Of a stretch of 64,000 nucleotides of DNA, positions 8,351 to 17,350 are shown one piece after another. The translations under genes were made by a program, and so were the position numbers. Numbering within the stretch: the first letter of the stretch is position 1; each line of letters starts with the position of its first letter. Source of the stretch: Pseudomonas sp. TNT3 (GTDB lineage Bacteria > Pseudomonadota > Gammaproteobacteria > Pseudomonadales > Pseudomonadaceae); contig NZ_WFGV02000001.1 of NCBI RefSeq assembly GCF_010095445.2, positions 186,001-250,000 on the forward strand, given 5' to 3'. The notes below the pieces were generated by a model that did no database searches, had not been told where the DNA came from, and saw only the letters and a program-made list of their open reading frames with translations.

Positions 8351-9141
8351 TTTGTGTCCTTCGCTAGTTGCAGAGGCATCGTAATAGTAAAAGCCGAACC
8401 CATGCCTGGTTCAGAGTACACCGTGATTGCGCCACCCATCGCCTCTGTCAGTTGACGCACAATCCACAACCCGACGCCAAAACCTGTCACCTGCTCCCCT
8501 GGTCGCACCGCTCTTTCAAAACGCTCGAAAATACGGCTCTGATCGGCAGGTGCAATACCTGGCCCGTTATCGCGGACGCAGATAACAGCAGTGTCGTTTT
8601 TAAAGTCTGCGGTCGCAGTGATCAAAATCGGAGTTCCACCTCCGTACTTGACGGCGTTGGAGATCAGGTTGTCGATGATCTGTTCCAGTGACAGGCGGTC
8701 ACCAAGAATGGTCAATCCTTCCGGTTGGAGCTGAAGATCCAGAGTCGAACCCGCATGCTCAGCAAGAGGACGAACGCTTTCGGCTATCTCCCGGATGAGT
8801 GGGCAAACATTGACTAGGACTGGATCGAACTTGAGGTGTCCGGTAGTGACTCGCGCTATGTCGAGCAGCGTGGTCGCTCGCTGGATATATCGCGAAATAA
8901 GCCATTCAATGTGCCCAAGGCTTTTCTCAATCTTATCTGCTGAGCAGTCAGGTTTGCCAACCATGTGGCGCAGAAGGCTCACCCTTCCAAAGATAGGTGT
9001 CATCGGATTTCGAAGTTCGTGAGCAGCAATTGCAAGAAAAGCATCGCGAGACGAGATTGCCTCCCGCAGCCTGGCGTTTTCTTCCAGCAACTCCGCATTG
9101 CGGGTGCGAAGCTCATCAGGGCTTGGGCAATTGGGTGGCAC
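8347..9141 (-). CDS. Soluble histidine kinase of the KaiC operon
   Basis: This 264-residue kinase has a short coiled coil (about 12-30), then the phospho-acceptor helix AAHELRNPMTP with His41, the N box NLISNAVKYG, the G1 box VRDNGPGI, the F box region FERFERA and the G2 box GFGVGLWIV. There is no sensor domain or membrane helix, so input probably comes from a partner; the KaiC-like ATPase encoded next, with a 4-base overlap, is the obvious candidate. The start is taken as GTG at 9141; the ribosome site is weak and a downstream start is possible. The operon order is kinase, KaiC, regulator. Confidence 0.88.
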   Translation of the reverse strand: MPPNCPSPDELRTRNAELLEENARLREAISSRDAFLAIAAHELRNPMTPIFGRVSLLRHMVGKPDCSADKIEKSLGHIEWLISRYIQRATTLLDIARVTTGHLKFDPVLVNVCPLIREIAESVRPLAEHAGSTLDLQLQPEGLTILGDRLSLEQIIDNLISNAVKYGGGTPILITATADFKNDTAVICVRDNGPGIAPADQSRIFERFERAVRPGEQVTGFGVGLWIVRQLTEAMGGAITVYSEPGMGSAFTITMPLQLAKDTK

Positions 9142-9745
9142 GGAATTTTATTCCATTGTTCGATCATACCTGGCTCGGCTGCCGAGTGTCAGATAGTCAC
9201 GTGTGTGGTACACGATATCACATTATCACCATAGCCGATCCTACTACCGGTATCGCGATCACGCCGCCCTTTTCTACAAAACCCGAGCTGCTGCATAGCT
9301 TTGTAGGTTGCTCAGCCACTGGTTAAATTCATTTTGCTGTCAGTTATTGAAGGGTGGGCATTGCAGGTTGTACATGCCGTTGGCGTCATAAGCTGGCCAC
9401 CACAATGGCGATATGGGGTTTCAGCTACCGTCACTGACTCCGAAGGTCATAAAATGGTGGGCATTGCCAGCGGTCGGGCTCGTTGCTACTCGGCGGCCCG
9501 GATGGTCATGAACATGAAGTCAGTCAAGCGACGTGCTGCTACTGTCTCCCGGCACTGGCCACTGCGTTTTAGAATCAAGCTGACACTTTCTGGCTGTCGT
9601 TGCTTTTCAACATTGAGCTCACCGCGTGCCATCCAATACTCTCGCGCCAAATTGATTGATACCCCTCAAATCCACTCGAACCATTCCTTGCAGCCATTCG
9701 TCCTATCTATACCAATATCCCCCGATAAGCTTTCCGGAGCCGCCA
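9142..9745. other. Intergenic region between divergent KaiC operon and oxidoreductase gene
   Basis: About 600 bases without a gene I can support. A 149-codon frame on the plus strand from 9334 does not read as protein and runs into the oxidoreductase gene. The region should hold both divergent promoters. The only motif I can name is the FNR/Anr-like site listed at 9656. Confidence 0.5.
9656..9669 (+). promoter_or_regulatory. Possible Anr/FNR-type site
   Basis: TTGATACCCCTCAA matches the Anr/FNR consensus TTGAT-N4-ATCAA at nine of ten positions. It lies about 77 bases before the oxidoreductase ATG. Control by oxygen would suit a molybdopterin enzyme, but a single near-match can be chance. Confidence 0.3.
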
Positions 9746-12052
9746 ATGCTCATTCATCCAAAAGCCCATTTCAAACCATATAGACATGCAAGTGGTGGCT
9801 GGGGATCCGCGAACTCCGTGATGAAAATACTTTGGCGTGAGCAAGCTTTTTCCAAGGCTCCCAAAGCCCTTCTAAAGCAGAACAAGCCGGATGGTTTCGC
9901 CTGCGTCAGTTGTGCTTGGGCGAAGCCAGGACACCCACACGCATTGGAGTTTTGCGAGAACGGTGCCAAGGCAACTGCCTGGGAGCTGACATCGAAAAAA
10001 ACCGACCCTGCTTTTTTTGCCAACCACACCCTGAGTGAGCTTCGGCAATGGCAGGATTATGATCTGGAGCAACAAGGTCGGCTTACCCACCCAATGCGAT
10101 ACGACTCGACGAGTGATCGGTATCGGGAAACTACGTGGGAAGAAGCGTACCGCGATATTGGTGCGAAGCTAAAAACTATGGAGCCCGACAGTGTGGTGTT
10201 TTATGCCTCGGGCCGTGCCTCCCTGGAAACCTCGTTCATGTACCAGTTATTCGCCAGGGCTTATGGCACCAACAACCTGCCCGACAGCTCGAATATGTGC
10301 CACGAAAGCACGTCTGTGGGTTTGCAAGAAAGCATCGGTGTGCCGGTCGGTACAGTCACGCTGGATGATTTCAACCACACCGACTGCCTATTTTTCTTTG
10401 GCCAGAACGTCGGCAGCAACGCTCCGAGGATGCTTCATCAGTTGCAGGACGTGCGCAAACGTAACGTCCCCATTATCACCTTCAACCCGTTACGTGAACG
10501 AGGGCTAGAGCGCTTCGTTAACCCGCAGTCACCCACAGAGATGCTGACGCCAGAATCTACTGTCATCAGCACCCAGTATCACCAGGTCGCCATCGGTGGT
10601 GACACCGCAGCTATGATCGGCATTGCAAAGGCATTGCTAGAACTTGACGATGACGCGCAACGAGATGGCGGCAATTCAATTCTCGATAACGACTTCATTG
10701 CCAGGCACACCGAAGGTTTCGAGGCTTTTGCGACATCAGTTCGCACTCATCATTGGCAGCATATCGAACGTAAATCTGGTTTGACTCGCGGCGCACTTGA
10801 AGCGGCGGCCACCACTTATGCACGTAGCAAACGGGTGATGATGATTTACGGAATGGGCTTGACCCAGCATCGGCATGGCGTGGAGAACGTGCAAATGGTG
10901 GTAAATCTATTGCTGATGCGCGGAAACATTGGGAAGCCCGGTGCCGGTGTTTGCCCGGTAAGGGGCCACTCTAACGTCCAAGGGCAGCGCACCGTAGGTG
11001 TTACCGAAGACCCGAAGAAAGTGCCCACCGAGTTGATCGAGCAGCATTTCGGTTTCAAGGTGCCGCGGCAATTGGGACTGTGCACTGTCGACGCCTGTGA
11101 AGGCATTCTGGCCGGTCAAGTACGAGGCTTCATTGGCTTGGGTGGCAATTTTCTGCGAGCTATTCCCGACACGGCACGAATGGAACCCGCTTGGCAGACG
11201 TTGGAACTGAACGTGCAGATCGCAACCAAACTTAATCGCACTCACTTAATTCCAGCAAACAACACCTGGCTTTTGCCGTGCCTGGGACGCATTGAGATAG
11301 ACCGGAAAAATGGGACGGAGCAAACCTATACCACCGAGGACAGCACCGGCTGCATCCACGGCTGGCGTGGCAGTGCCGAGCCGGTTGGCCCAAACCTAAG
11401 AGCAGAAACCAGTATCGTCGCTGGGCTGGCGCTGGCCACTCTTCCCCCTGGTCATTCAATCGATTGGCAGGCGTGGGGCGATGACTACTCAAGGATCAGG
11501 ACGGCCATCGGTATTATTTACCCGGAAATCTTCCATGACATGGAGTCTCGTATGGCGGAACCAGGTGGATTTCATCGACCCATCGCTGCCGCAAGGCGGG
11601 TGTGGTCGACCAAAAGTGGTAAGGCTCAGTTCATCACCCCAGCCACGCTCAACGAAGATGACGACATAACGCCCGACGTCACGCCGCGCGATGTCCTGCA
11701 ACTGATGACGTTACGCATCAACGACCAGTTCAACACCACCATTTACGGATACGAGGATCGCTTTCGCGGTATCAGCGGTACGCGTGAGGTGGTTTTCATG
11801 CACCTCAACGATATCGTTCGGCTGGGATTTGAAGTCGGGGAACGGGTGTTGATCACTACGGCTGTTGAACCTGAAGTGAAGCGTCAAGTAGGGCCATTCG
11901 AAATCGTTGCCTATGACATTCCAGAAGGTTGTGCCGCTGCTTACTATCCAGAATGTAATTCGCTCGTACCTCTCTGGCACCATGCCGAGCGCAGCAAGGT
12001 GCCTGCGGCTAAATCCGTGCCGGTGCGGATGAGTTCAGTACGACTGTATTGA
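9746..12052 (+). CDS. FdhF/YdeP-type molybdopterin oxidoreductase
   Basis: Starting at the ATG at 9746 (GGAGC upstream) the product is 768 residues, close to E. coli YdeP. The N-terminal Cys motif FACVSCAWAKPG with Cys in FCENGAKA resembles the iron-sulfur site of this family. Molybdopterin-binding blocks follow (FYASGRAS, FFGQNVGSNAPRMLHQ, NPLRERGLERF, and GNIGKPGAGVCPVRGHSNVQG), with a C-terminal dinucleotide-binding domain near TLRINDQFNTTIYGYEDR. There is no Tat or Sec signal, so it is cytoplasmic. YdeP is linked to acid resistance in E. coli; the reaction is not established. No electron-transfer subunit is adjacent. The longer frame from 9656 lacks a start with support. Confidence 0.9.
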   Translation: MLIHPKAHFKPYRHASGGWGSANSVMKILWREQAFSKAPKALLKQNKPDGFACVSCAWAKPGHPHALEFCENGAKATAWELTSKKTDPAFFANHTLSELRQWQDYDLEQQGRLTHPMRYDSTSDRYRETTWEEAYRDIGAKLKTMEPDSVVFYASGRASLETSFMYQLFARAYGTNNLPDSSNMCHESTSVGLQESIGVPVGTVTLDDFNHTDCLFFFGQNVGSNAPRMLHQLQDVRKRNVPIITFNPLRERGLERFVNPQSPTEMLTPESTVISTQYHQVAIGGDTAAMIGIAKALLELDDDAQRDGGNSILDNDFIARHTEGFEAFATSVRTHHWQHIERKSGLTRGALEAAATTYARSKRVMMIYGMGLTQHRHGVENVQMVVNLLLMRGNIGKPGAGVCPVRGHSNVQGQRTVGVTEDPKKVPTELIEQHFGFKVPRQLGLCTVDACEGILAGQVRGFIGLGGNFLRAIPDTARMEPAWQTLELNVQIATKLNRTHLIPANNTWLLPCLGRIEIDRKNGTEQTYTTEDSTGCIHGWRGSAEPVGPNLRAETSIVAGLALATLPPGHSIDWQAWGDDYSRIRTAIGIIYPEIFHDMESRMAEPGGFHRPIAAARRVWSTKSGKAQFITPATLNEDDDITPDVTPRDVLQLMTLRINDQFNTTIYGYEDRFRGISGTREVVFMHLNDIVRLGFEVGERVLITTAVEPEVKRQVGPFEIVAYDIPEGCAAAYYPECNSLVPLWHHAERSKVPAAKSVPVRMSSVRLY

Positions 12053-12132
12053 GGAATTTGCGGTATCTCTCACAGAAATTTCGAGATCCATTTCCACGAC
12101 ATTTTTAGTGACGACCAAGGGACGAAAGCGAG

Positions 12133-12252
12133 ATGAACAGTAATGATCTTGTTTACGACTTCGAAAAAAGAGGTAGCGGCGTAGACGTAGTGGGGGCAAC
12201 GCGCGGCGAACCGTTACCCGGGCGCAAAAAAGTCGAAAGATCAGCGCTGTGA
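12133..12252 (+). CDS. Possible 39-aa peptide or gene remnant
   Basis: AAGCGAG precedes an ATG at 12133 that opens a 39-codon frame ending in TGA at 12252. The peptide, MNSNDLVYDFEKRGSGVDVV and onward, is charged and looks protein-like, but is too short to place. It lies 80 bases after the oxidoreductase stop on the same strand and may be a small downstream gene or the remnant of a longer one. Confidence 0.3.
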   Translation: MNSNDLVYDFEKRGSGVDVVGATRGEPLPGRKKVERSAL

Positions 12253-12351
12253 AGGTCTGTTATTAAGGGCGAGCCCCTAGCCAGGTTCTGCCACATCGAT
12301 TTGACGCGGCACGTGCGATTTTGCAAAGACTTACCGCGCCCGACACTTCAA

Positions 12352-13536
12352 TTAATGTTCAAGCGCATAACGACGACAATGCTCCAAGTAACCTTTCTCA
12401 TGACTTCCGACCAACTGAACAACGCTCGACCAAAGCCAAGAAGGTGCATCGAGTGTCTTTGATCGGCAAGCTTGCAGGTCGCCAATCCAAGAAGATCGGG
12501 TAATCTTGTCCATCTGCCTTGCGTGAGCAATTCCAACCACTCTCGCCAGGTAACCGGCAGCAAGCATTGCATCTCGTTGGCTCAACTGATCCAGTTCCAG
12601 CTTCATGTCTTGAGGGAGCAGCTCGCGAATGAAAAATCCATGATCTAGCACACGTGTCGCCAGCATCCGATTTCCCAAGCCGGGCGAAAGAAAACGAGCG
12701 CCCTCGACGACTCGCTTACCATTATCTCTTGGCATCCCAGCTCTGGCCGCCCGAGGAGCTGCTGCACTGATTGCCTCTTTTATATCTAGCAAGCAAAACT
12801 CTTGATCGTTTTCATCACCCACACCTAACAGCACTGCGTACCGCTTTAAGCCCAGCGAGCTGCAACCTTTTACCCAATATGCAGAGTCGAGCATTTCGAC
12901 AGGGTCATCTTTCGACCGCCCTTTGAGTGAGGTAACCAGGGTATGGATTTCAGAGGTGGCGCAAATTGCTTTTAGAGCATCACGCTCAGCTCGGGAAAGA
13001 GACCAAAAATGCTTACCCAAGGGAATGGTGGGACGAGTGTCCTCAATGCGCTCTTTTGCTAAGTGCTTCCACGTCCTTTGCACCGCGTTACGCATACCAG
13101 CTTTAACCTGAGCAGGTCTAGGTGGCTCTGTGTCTACGTCGTCTACGAACGCTTGCTCATACCCATGCATCATTTCTTCAAGCATTCGAGCAGTCGCGAC
13201 GCCAGGCAGATCAGACCCACGGGCTGCCGTTGCTAATGACAAAGCTAGCCTGACCAGGTCGTGTGCAGGATTGCCAATAACGGTCTGATCTAGATCGCGA
13301 ATATGGATATCAATCCGGCCCTTCAAATCACCAGTCGGCCCAAGGTTTCCAGCGTGACAATCCCCACAAATCCAAACGGGCGGCCCACTAGGGAGACGCC
13401 TCCCCGACTGACTATGTAGCCATTCATAAAACTGAATAGTGCTCCCTCGCACATAGGCGTGAGCAGATCGAGCCATCTTCAAATTTCTAAGCTGGGCAAG
13501 TGGTTCAAGTCGTGCGGACGGACGCGGGGTTTTCAT
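12352..13536 (-). CDS. DUF2252 family protein
   Basis: This 394-residue protein has the DUF2252 pattern: WICGDCHAGNLGP (about 56-68), DIHIRDLDQTVIGNPAHDLVRLALS (about 76-100), and later YWVKGCSSLGLKRYAVL and ARVVGIAHARQ. The first two blocks recall the catalytic loop of aminoglycoside phosphotransferase-like kinases, so a phosphotransferase fold is likely; no substrate is known. It is cytoplasmic with no membrane segment. The family average is somewhat longer (about 430-480), so a shortened N-terminus is possible, although MKTPRPSARLEPL is a plausible start. It converges with nothing and is divergent from the HAD gene. Confidence 0.85.
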   Translation of the reverse strand: MKTPRPSARLEPLAQLRNLKMARSAHAYVRGSTIQFYEWLHSQSGRRLPSGPPVWICGDCHAGNLGPTGDLKGRIDIHIRDLDQTVIGNPAHDLVRLALSLATAARGSDLPGVATARMLEEMMHGYEQAFVDDVDTEPPRPAQVKAGMRNAVQRTWKHLAKERIEDTRPTIPLGKHFWSLSRAERDALKAICATSEIHTLVTSLKGRSKDDPVEMLDSAYWVKGCSSLGLKRYAVLLGVGDENDQEFCLLDIKEAISAAAPRAARAGMPRDNGKRVVEGARFLSPGLGNRMLATRVLDHGFFIRELLPQDMKLELDQLSQRDAMLAAGYLARVVGIAHARQMDKITRSSWIGDLQACRSKTLDAPSWLWSSVVQLVGSHEKGYLEHCRRYALEH

Positions 13537-13765
13537 GAGGAATTCTTAGAGGGCTGAAACCTGTTGACTCCCGCGCAGCGTCAAATGTTTCAAAATATTA
13601 CATCGCGTCAAAATGATTTATTCGGCTATCCCAGTCGCGGTTGTGCGCATCGGGCACGCATAAGTGCGCTGTAAATATCCTGAACTGTTACGAACTCAGG
13701 GCTTCTATCGATAGACCACGTTGGTCAGCGAACGCTAGTACTTTTACTCTAGGGAGGTGCCACGC

Positions 13766-14440
13766 ATGCGCCAGCAAACCTCATTCATATTTGATCTAGA
13801 TGGCACGTTGACTGATAGCGTTTACCAGAATGTTTTCGCGTGGAAAACCGCGCTCGATTCAGAAGACATACCGTTGGCCATGTGGCGAATTCACAGAAAA
13901 ATCGGTATGAGCGGTGGACTGATGCTTAAGATGTTAGCCCGTGAGACCGGCTTGGAAATCAAACCCGACCAGGCTAAAAGACTCAGCGATAAACATGATA
14001 AAGCCTACCAGGATCTGCAAGGCCAGATAACCGCTCTCCCTGGCGCTGTAGAGCTTCTCGATACTCTAAACCGCGATCAGCTCAAGTGGTGTATTGCGAC
14101 CAGCGGTGGCATGGACACGGCGGCGATAAATCTGAAGGTATTGGGCTTGGATATCGCGGAGGTCAATCTCATCACCCGTGATGACGTGAAATATGGCAAG
14201 CCCGATCCAGACCTTTTCCTCGCCGCTGCAAGCAAACTCAATGTACCCATCGAAGATTGCCTGGTGATCGGCGACGCCATCTGGGACATGCTTGCCGCAC
14301 GCCGCTTTAAGGCCACCGGTATAGGGCTGCTTTCTGGTGGTTACGACACAGGAGAGCTTGAACGTGCTGGTGCACTTCGAGTCTACGAGGATCCTCTGGC
14401 ACTGCTGCAGCACCTAGACGAGGTTGCTTCCCGTCCGTGA
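13766..14440 (+). CDS. HAD-superfamily phosphatase (beta-phosphoglucomutase-like)
   Basis: The ATG at 13766 is chosen because AGGGAGG lies eight bases upstream; a GTG nine bases earlier falls in that site. The 224-residue product has HAD motif I FDLDGTLTDS (nucleophile Asp plus two), a helical cap, motif II ATSGG, motif III Lys in KYGKPDPDLF and motif IV VIGDAIWDMLAA. This is the subclass I layout of phosphoglycolate phosphatases and beta-phosphoglucomutases; here motif IV GDAIWD is of the phosphatase kind. The substrate is unknown. Confidence 0.88.
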   Translation: MRQQTSFIFDLDGTLTDSVYQNVFAWKTALDSEDIPLAMWRIHRKIGMSGGLMLKMLARETGLEIKPDQAKRLSDKHDKAYQDLQGQITALPGAVELLDTLNRDQLKWCIATSGGMDTAAINLKVLGLDIAEVNLITRDDVKYGKPDPDLFLAAASKLNVPIEDCLVIGDAIWDMLAARRFKATGIGLLSGGYDTGELERAGALRVYEDPLALLQHLDEVASRP

Positions 14441-14656
14441 GCAAACTGTAGGCACACGGATAAGTTGGTGTGCTCCCCCGCTCGCGGCGACGTTCACGCA
14501 TGCATCCATGCCGGACGATTGATCGGGGGGTGTTCCAGTGTCCTCAGAATCAAAGATCCGAGGCATTGGACGCACCCGATACAACTGCGCCCACCCCGCA
14601 CTCCTATGACTTCGACAAGTTTTACGCTGCGATAGAAAGGCGAAGCGCTTACAAGA

Positions 14657-16000
14657 TCAGCCAGGCTCTACTGGCGCCGGCAGTGCCACTCTTGAACAGA
14701 CAAAAAGCAGCATGCCCATCAGGATCAAGCCCCCTCCTCGCATCCATGTTTCCAGACTTTGCTGACTGAGCAGTACCAGGCACGAGACGATAGCAAGTAC
14801 TGGAACCCACGTCGGCACCCGAAAGTGATTTTCCGCAACCTGGTCACGGCGCAGGAATAACACAGACAAATTAGTGCTGAGAAATACAAACAGCAGGAGC
14901 AGAACGACGGTTTCGGCCAATGTAGCTAGCGTTCCCGTCAGCGTGAGTGCGATTGCTACAAGGGTGGTAGCGATGACCGCGATCCAAGGGGTGCGTCGCC
15001 GAGGCAGCACCTTGCTCAAGGCGGTCGGCAAAAGTCCTAGACAGGCCATGCCATAAGTAAGGCGACTCGCCATTATCATGGTTAACAGCGCGCCGTTGGC
15101 TACCGCGATCAGTGCAATGAAGGCGAAGAGGCGAGGCGGAATGTTCAAACCTGACTCCCGAACCACCTCAAGAAGAGGAGCAGAGGTTGCAACCAGTTTT
15201 TCCATGGGCAGTACGGAAGATGCCGCGACGCTTACAGCCATGTAGACGACTCCGGCGGTTAGCAATGCGGCAAATAATGCGCGCGGATAAACTTTTCGTA
15301 CGTCTCGAATTTCTTCCGAGAGATTGGCGGATGTTTCGAATCCTACAAAGGAATAGAAGGCGATCAATGCCGCACCTAAAACGGCTAACACCGGGCTGAC
15401 CCCGGACTTGAAGTCAAGGCTGCGACCCAAATCTGCGTCGCCTGTACGGAAATACCAAGCGGCGGCAACAACGACCAAAAGAAGACCTGACAGCTCAATG
15501 ACCGTCATCACTAGGTTGGCTCCTAAGGACTCTTTAATTCCCCTCGCATTTAGAAGCGCGATAATGAGTAGGAACAGTAGGGCTGCAATGTGAGGCGGTA
15601 CATGGATGAACGCCGCTAGGTAGTCACCCGCAAACGCCAGCGACAAGCCCGCCGCGCTCGTGACAGCTGCGGATAGCATGCAAAAGCCAACGAGAAAAGA
15701 AATGAGCGGAGACCGGAACGCCTTCTCAGCGAAAACCGAAGCGGCGCCCGCGTGAGGATATTTTGTCACCAACTCTGCGTAGGAACCTGCAGTGAGCATC
15801 GCGAAGAACAAAGCGATGAGCAGGGGCACCCATATTGCGCCTCCTACCTCCCCCGCGATTGTCCCGGCGAGCGCGTAAACGCCCGCCCCGAGAACATCGC
15901 CGAGAATAAATAGAAAAAGCATCGGGCCGGTAACGGCACGGCGCAGGGAGGTCTTGGGCGTCAAGGTCTTCACTTTCAACTTCCTGGCTTGAGGTTGCAA
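14657..16000 (-). CDS. APC-family amino acid permease
   Basis: The 447-residue membrane protein has about twelve hydrophobic segments. TM1 carries GDVLGAGVYALAG, the helix-break motif of APC transporters, and VGFETSANLSEEIRD (about 230) is the conserved post-TM6 segment. The start MQPQARKLKVKTL follows a basic N-terminus typical of inner-membrane permeases. It should import an amino acid or polyamine by proton symport; the substrate cannot be told. It stands alone on the minus strand, downstream of and convergent with the HAD gene, with about 215 bases between that hold nothing I can name. Confidence 0.88.
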   Translation of the reverse strand: MQPQARKLKVKTLTPKTSLRRAVTGPMLFLFILGDVLGAGVYALAGTIAGEVGGAIWVPLLIALFFAMLTAGSYAELVTKYPHAGAASVFAEKAFRSPLISFLVGFCMLSAAVTSAAGLSLAFAGDYLAAFIHVPPHIAALLFLLIIALLNARGIKESLGANLVMTVIELSGLLLVVVAAAWYFRTGDADLGRSLDFKSGVSPVLAVLGAALIAFYSFVGFETSANLSEEIRDVRKVYPRALFAALLTAGVVYMAVSVAASSVLPMEKLVATSAPLLEVVRESGLNIPPRLFAFIALIAVANGALLTMIMASRLTYGMACLGLLPTALSKVLPRRRTPWIAVIATTLVAIALTLTGTLATLAETVVLLLLFVFLSTNLSVLFLRRDQVAENHFRVPTWVPVLAIVSCLVLLSQQSLETWMRGGGLILMGMLLFVCSRVALPAPVEPG

Positions 16001-16164
16001 CAGCCGATTCCTGGCTAGTAGCTAGGAGGCTTTAATCTCAAGCAATGGAAATTCGCGTATGACGAAAGTTCACATATTTTGCAAAAGTAACGGGAAGAGC
16101 ACGCCGACTCTATAAGCTGAATAAAGCTTCAGATTCGTCTTTTAACTCAATAAAAATCGATAAC

Positions 16165-16188
16165 AAAAAAGGCCTTACGGGCCTTTTT
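16165..16188 (-). terminator. Terminator of the decayed MvaT copy
   Basis: The hairpin AAAAAAGGCCTTACGGGCC plus T tract lies about 18 bases beyond the stop of the MvaT-like remnant. The flanking sequences AAAATCGATAACAAAAAAGG and GTACTCAAACC are shared with the terminator of the intact copy at 17.3 kb, showing common descent. Confidence 0.85.
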
Positions 16189-16205
16189 CGTACTCAAACC
16201 GAAAT

Positions 16206-16420
16206 CACTTGGTCAGCCAGGACTCAGCCGAGTCTGAGCCGTATTCGCCCTTCCACTCTTTCAGAGTCCGGTGATTGCCACCTTTGGTTTCGACGATTTC
16301 GCCGGTGTGCGGTTTTTTATAGGCCGCCACCTGGCATGGCTTACGGTGGCGGCTTTCATCTCAACAGTTGAAGCACGACGGCGGCCAATTTCTAGATCAG
16401 GCAGTTTGATCACATACTTG
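16206..16420 (-). pseudogene. Frameshifted, 5'-truncated MvaT/H-NS-like remnant
   Basis: The 3' end encodes GGNHRTLKEWK and then SAESWLTK with a stop, matching the AT-hook-like C-terminal domain of MvaT proteins (here GGNHKTLKEWK and VESWLTK in the intact copy at 17.4 kb). Upstream the reading frame is broken near 16350: VIKLPDLEIGRRR in one frame is the linker, while the DNA-binding part is in another. The N-terminal dimerisation domain is missing. It cannot make a full protein. The copy is clearly diverged from the intact gene, so it is an old paralogue and not a recent duplication. Confidence 0.8.
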
Positions 16421-16459
16421 ATATGGCGACTACACCACTACCCCGCTGCAATCAAAGGT

Positions 16460-16750
16460 CTACGCAACATGCCTTTCAGAAGGCTTGAGTCCAATCGCGA
16501 GTCGCCTTGCACACCCAACACCCCATGCTAAAGCTCGAGTCATTGATTCACCTGGCCTGGAGTCAAGCGCCTCTTCATGCAAAGCCATGCCGCTCGCTGC
16601 ATACACTCCAATGAACATCTGCGTGTTTCCAGTGGGCGACAGCCTCACTTGGACATCAATGAAGGTTCCGTCGTCTAACGTTTCGTCGTGTGTTCGGTGG
16701 TGAAGCGTCGGATCAGCCCACTGCCAGAACACATCCCCACGAATTCGCAT
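16460..16750 (-). CDS. Small hypothetical protein, 96 aa
   Basis: The ATG at 16750 is chosen because TAGGAGGGC lies seven bases upstream; a longer frame to 16834 lacks such a site. The product begins MRIRGDVFWQWADPTLHHR, followed by strand-rich sequence and a C-terminal helix with ALAWGVGCARRLA. I do not recognise a family. There is no signal peptide or membrane helix. It lies between two pseudogenes in the decay zone. Confidence 0.5.
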   Translation of the reverse strand: MRIRGDVFWQWADPTLHHRTHDETLDDGTFIDVQVRLSPTGNTQMFIGVYAASGMALHEEALDSRPGESMTRALAWGVGCARRLAIGLKPSERHVA

Positions 16751-16949
16751 GCCCTGCCCTCCTACGACTTTAGTCTTATATGCCGGAAAACTTACCATAG
16801 CGCAGAGATGGGCGGAGGCCACGAGTTGCTTCAAATTTGAATGCTAATTCGGACGATTGGCCGCGATTCCTATACACGGCTAGAATCCTGCACAGGTTCG
16901 TAGAAAGTCTTTTAGCTTTGATTGAGGATATGAGGTTTTTTGCCGGTTT

Positions 16950-17250
16950 CAGCACCGCCCGCACTAGCGCCGTCATGCTGGTGACGTTCAAAGGCGCAGC
17001 AGCGGTGTCCAGCGGCAGCTTCGTCGCGTTCGCCGCCACGGTGACAGCGATCGGAGTATTGCCAGTGGAAGGCTTGGCACTGCTGTTCGGGGTATACCGA
17101 TTCATGTCCATGGCCATCGCCACCTGCAACACCATTTGCAATAGCGTGGCAACGGTAGTGGTATCAACATGGTCAGGGGAATTTACGGAACAAACTGCAA
17201 AGGCCGAATACAGCCGAGTATTTGGGCGTAATCCGGAGGCGGCGCTTTAA
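16950..17250 (+). pseudogene. 3' fragment of a DctA-type dicarboxylate symporter
   Basis: About 95 codons read like the C-terminal end of DctA/SDF-family symporters: KGAAAVSSGSFVAFAATVTA, LPVEGLALLFGVYRFMSMA and NSVATVVVSTW correspond to the DctA segments around KGAAGVTGSGFIVLAATL, GLALILGIDRFMSE and N-VATIVVAKW. The first 300 or so residues are missing. Ser replaces some conserved Gly and the Asp of GIDRFMSE is lost, so decay has gone beyond truncation. The frame is open upstream but does not read as protein. Confidence 0.75.
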
Positions 17251-17308
17251 CGGATCTAAAGTGGTAATTGGAAATGCCAACCCCTCAGACTGACTAAAAA
17301 TCGATAAC

Positions 17309-17333
17309 AAAAAAGGCCCTAATGGGCCTTTTC
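17309..17333 (-). terminator. Terminator of the MvaT-like gene
   Basis: The hairpin AAAAAGGCCCTAATGGGCC plus T tract lies about 18 bases beyond the stop of the silencer gene at 17351. The same core and flanks occur at 16.17 kb. Confidence 0.85.
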
Positions 17334-17350
17334 TTGTACTCAAACCAAAC

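Noticed and set aside
9334..9783. A 149-codon frame before the oxidoreductase gene
   Set aside because: It runs into the oxidoreductase start and reads as random sequence with no recognisable motif.
14470..14769. A 99-codon frame between the HAD and permease genes
   Set aside because: It overlaps the 3' end of the permease on the other strand and its sequence is not protein-like.
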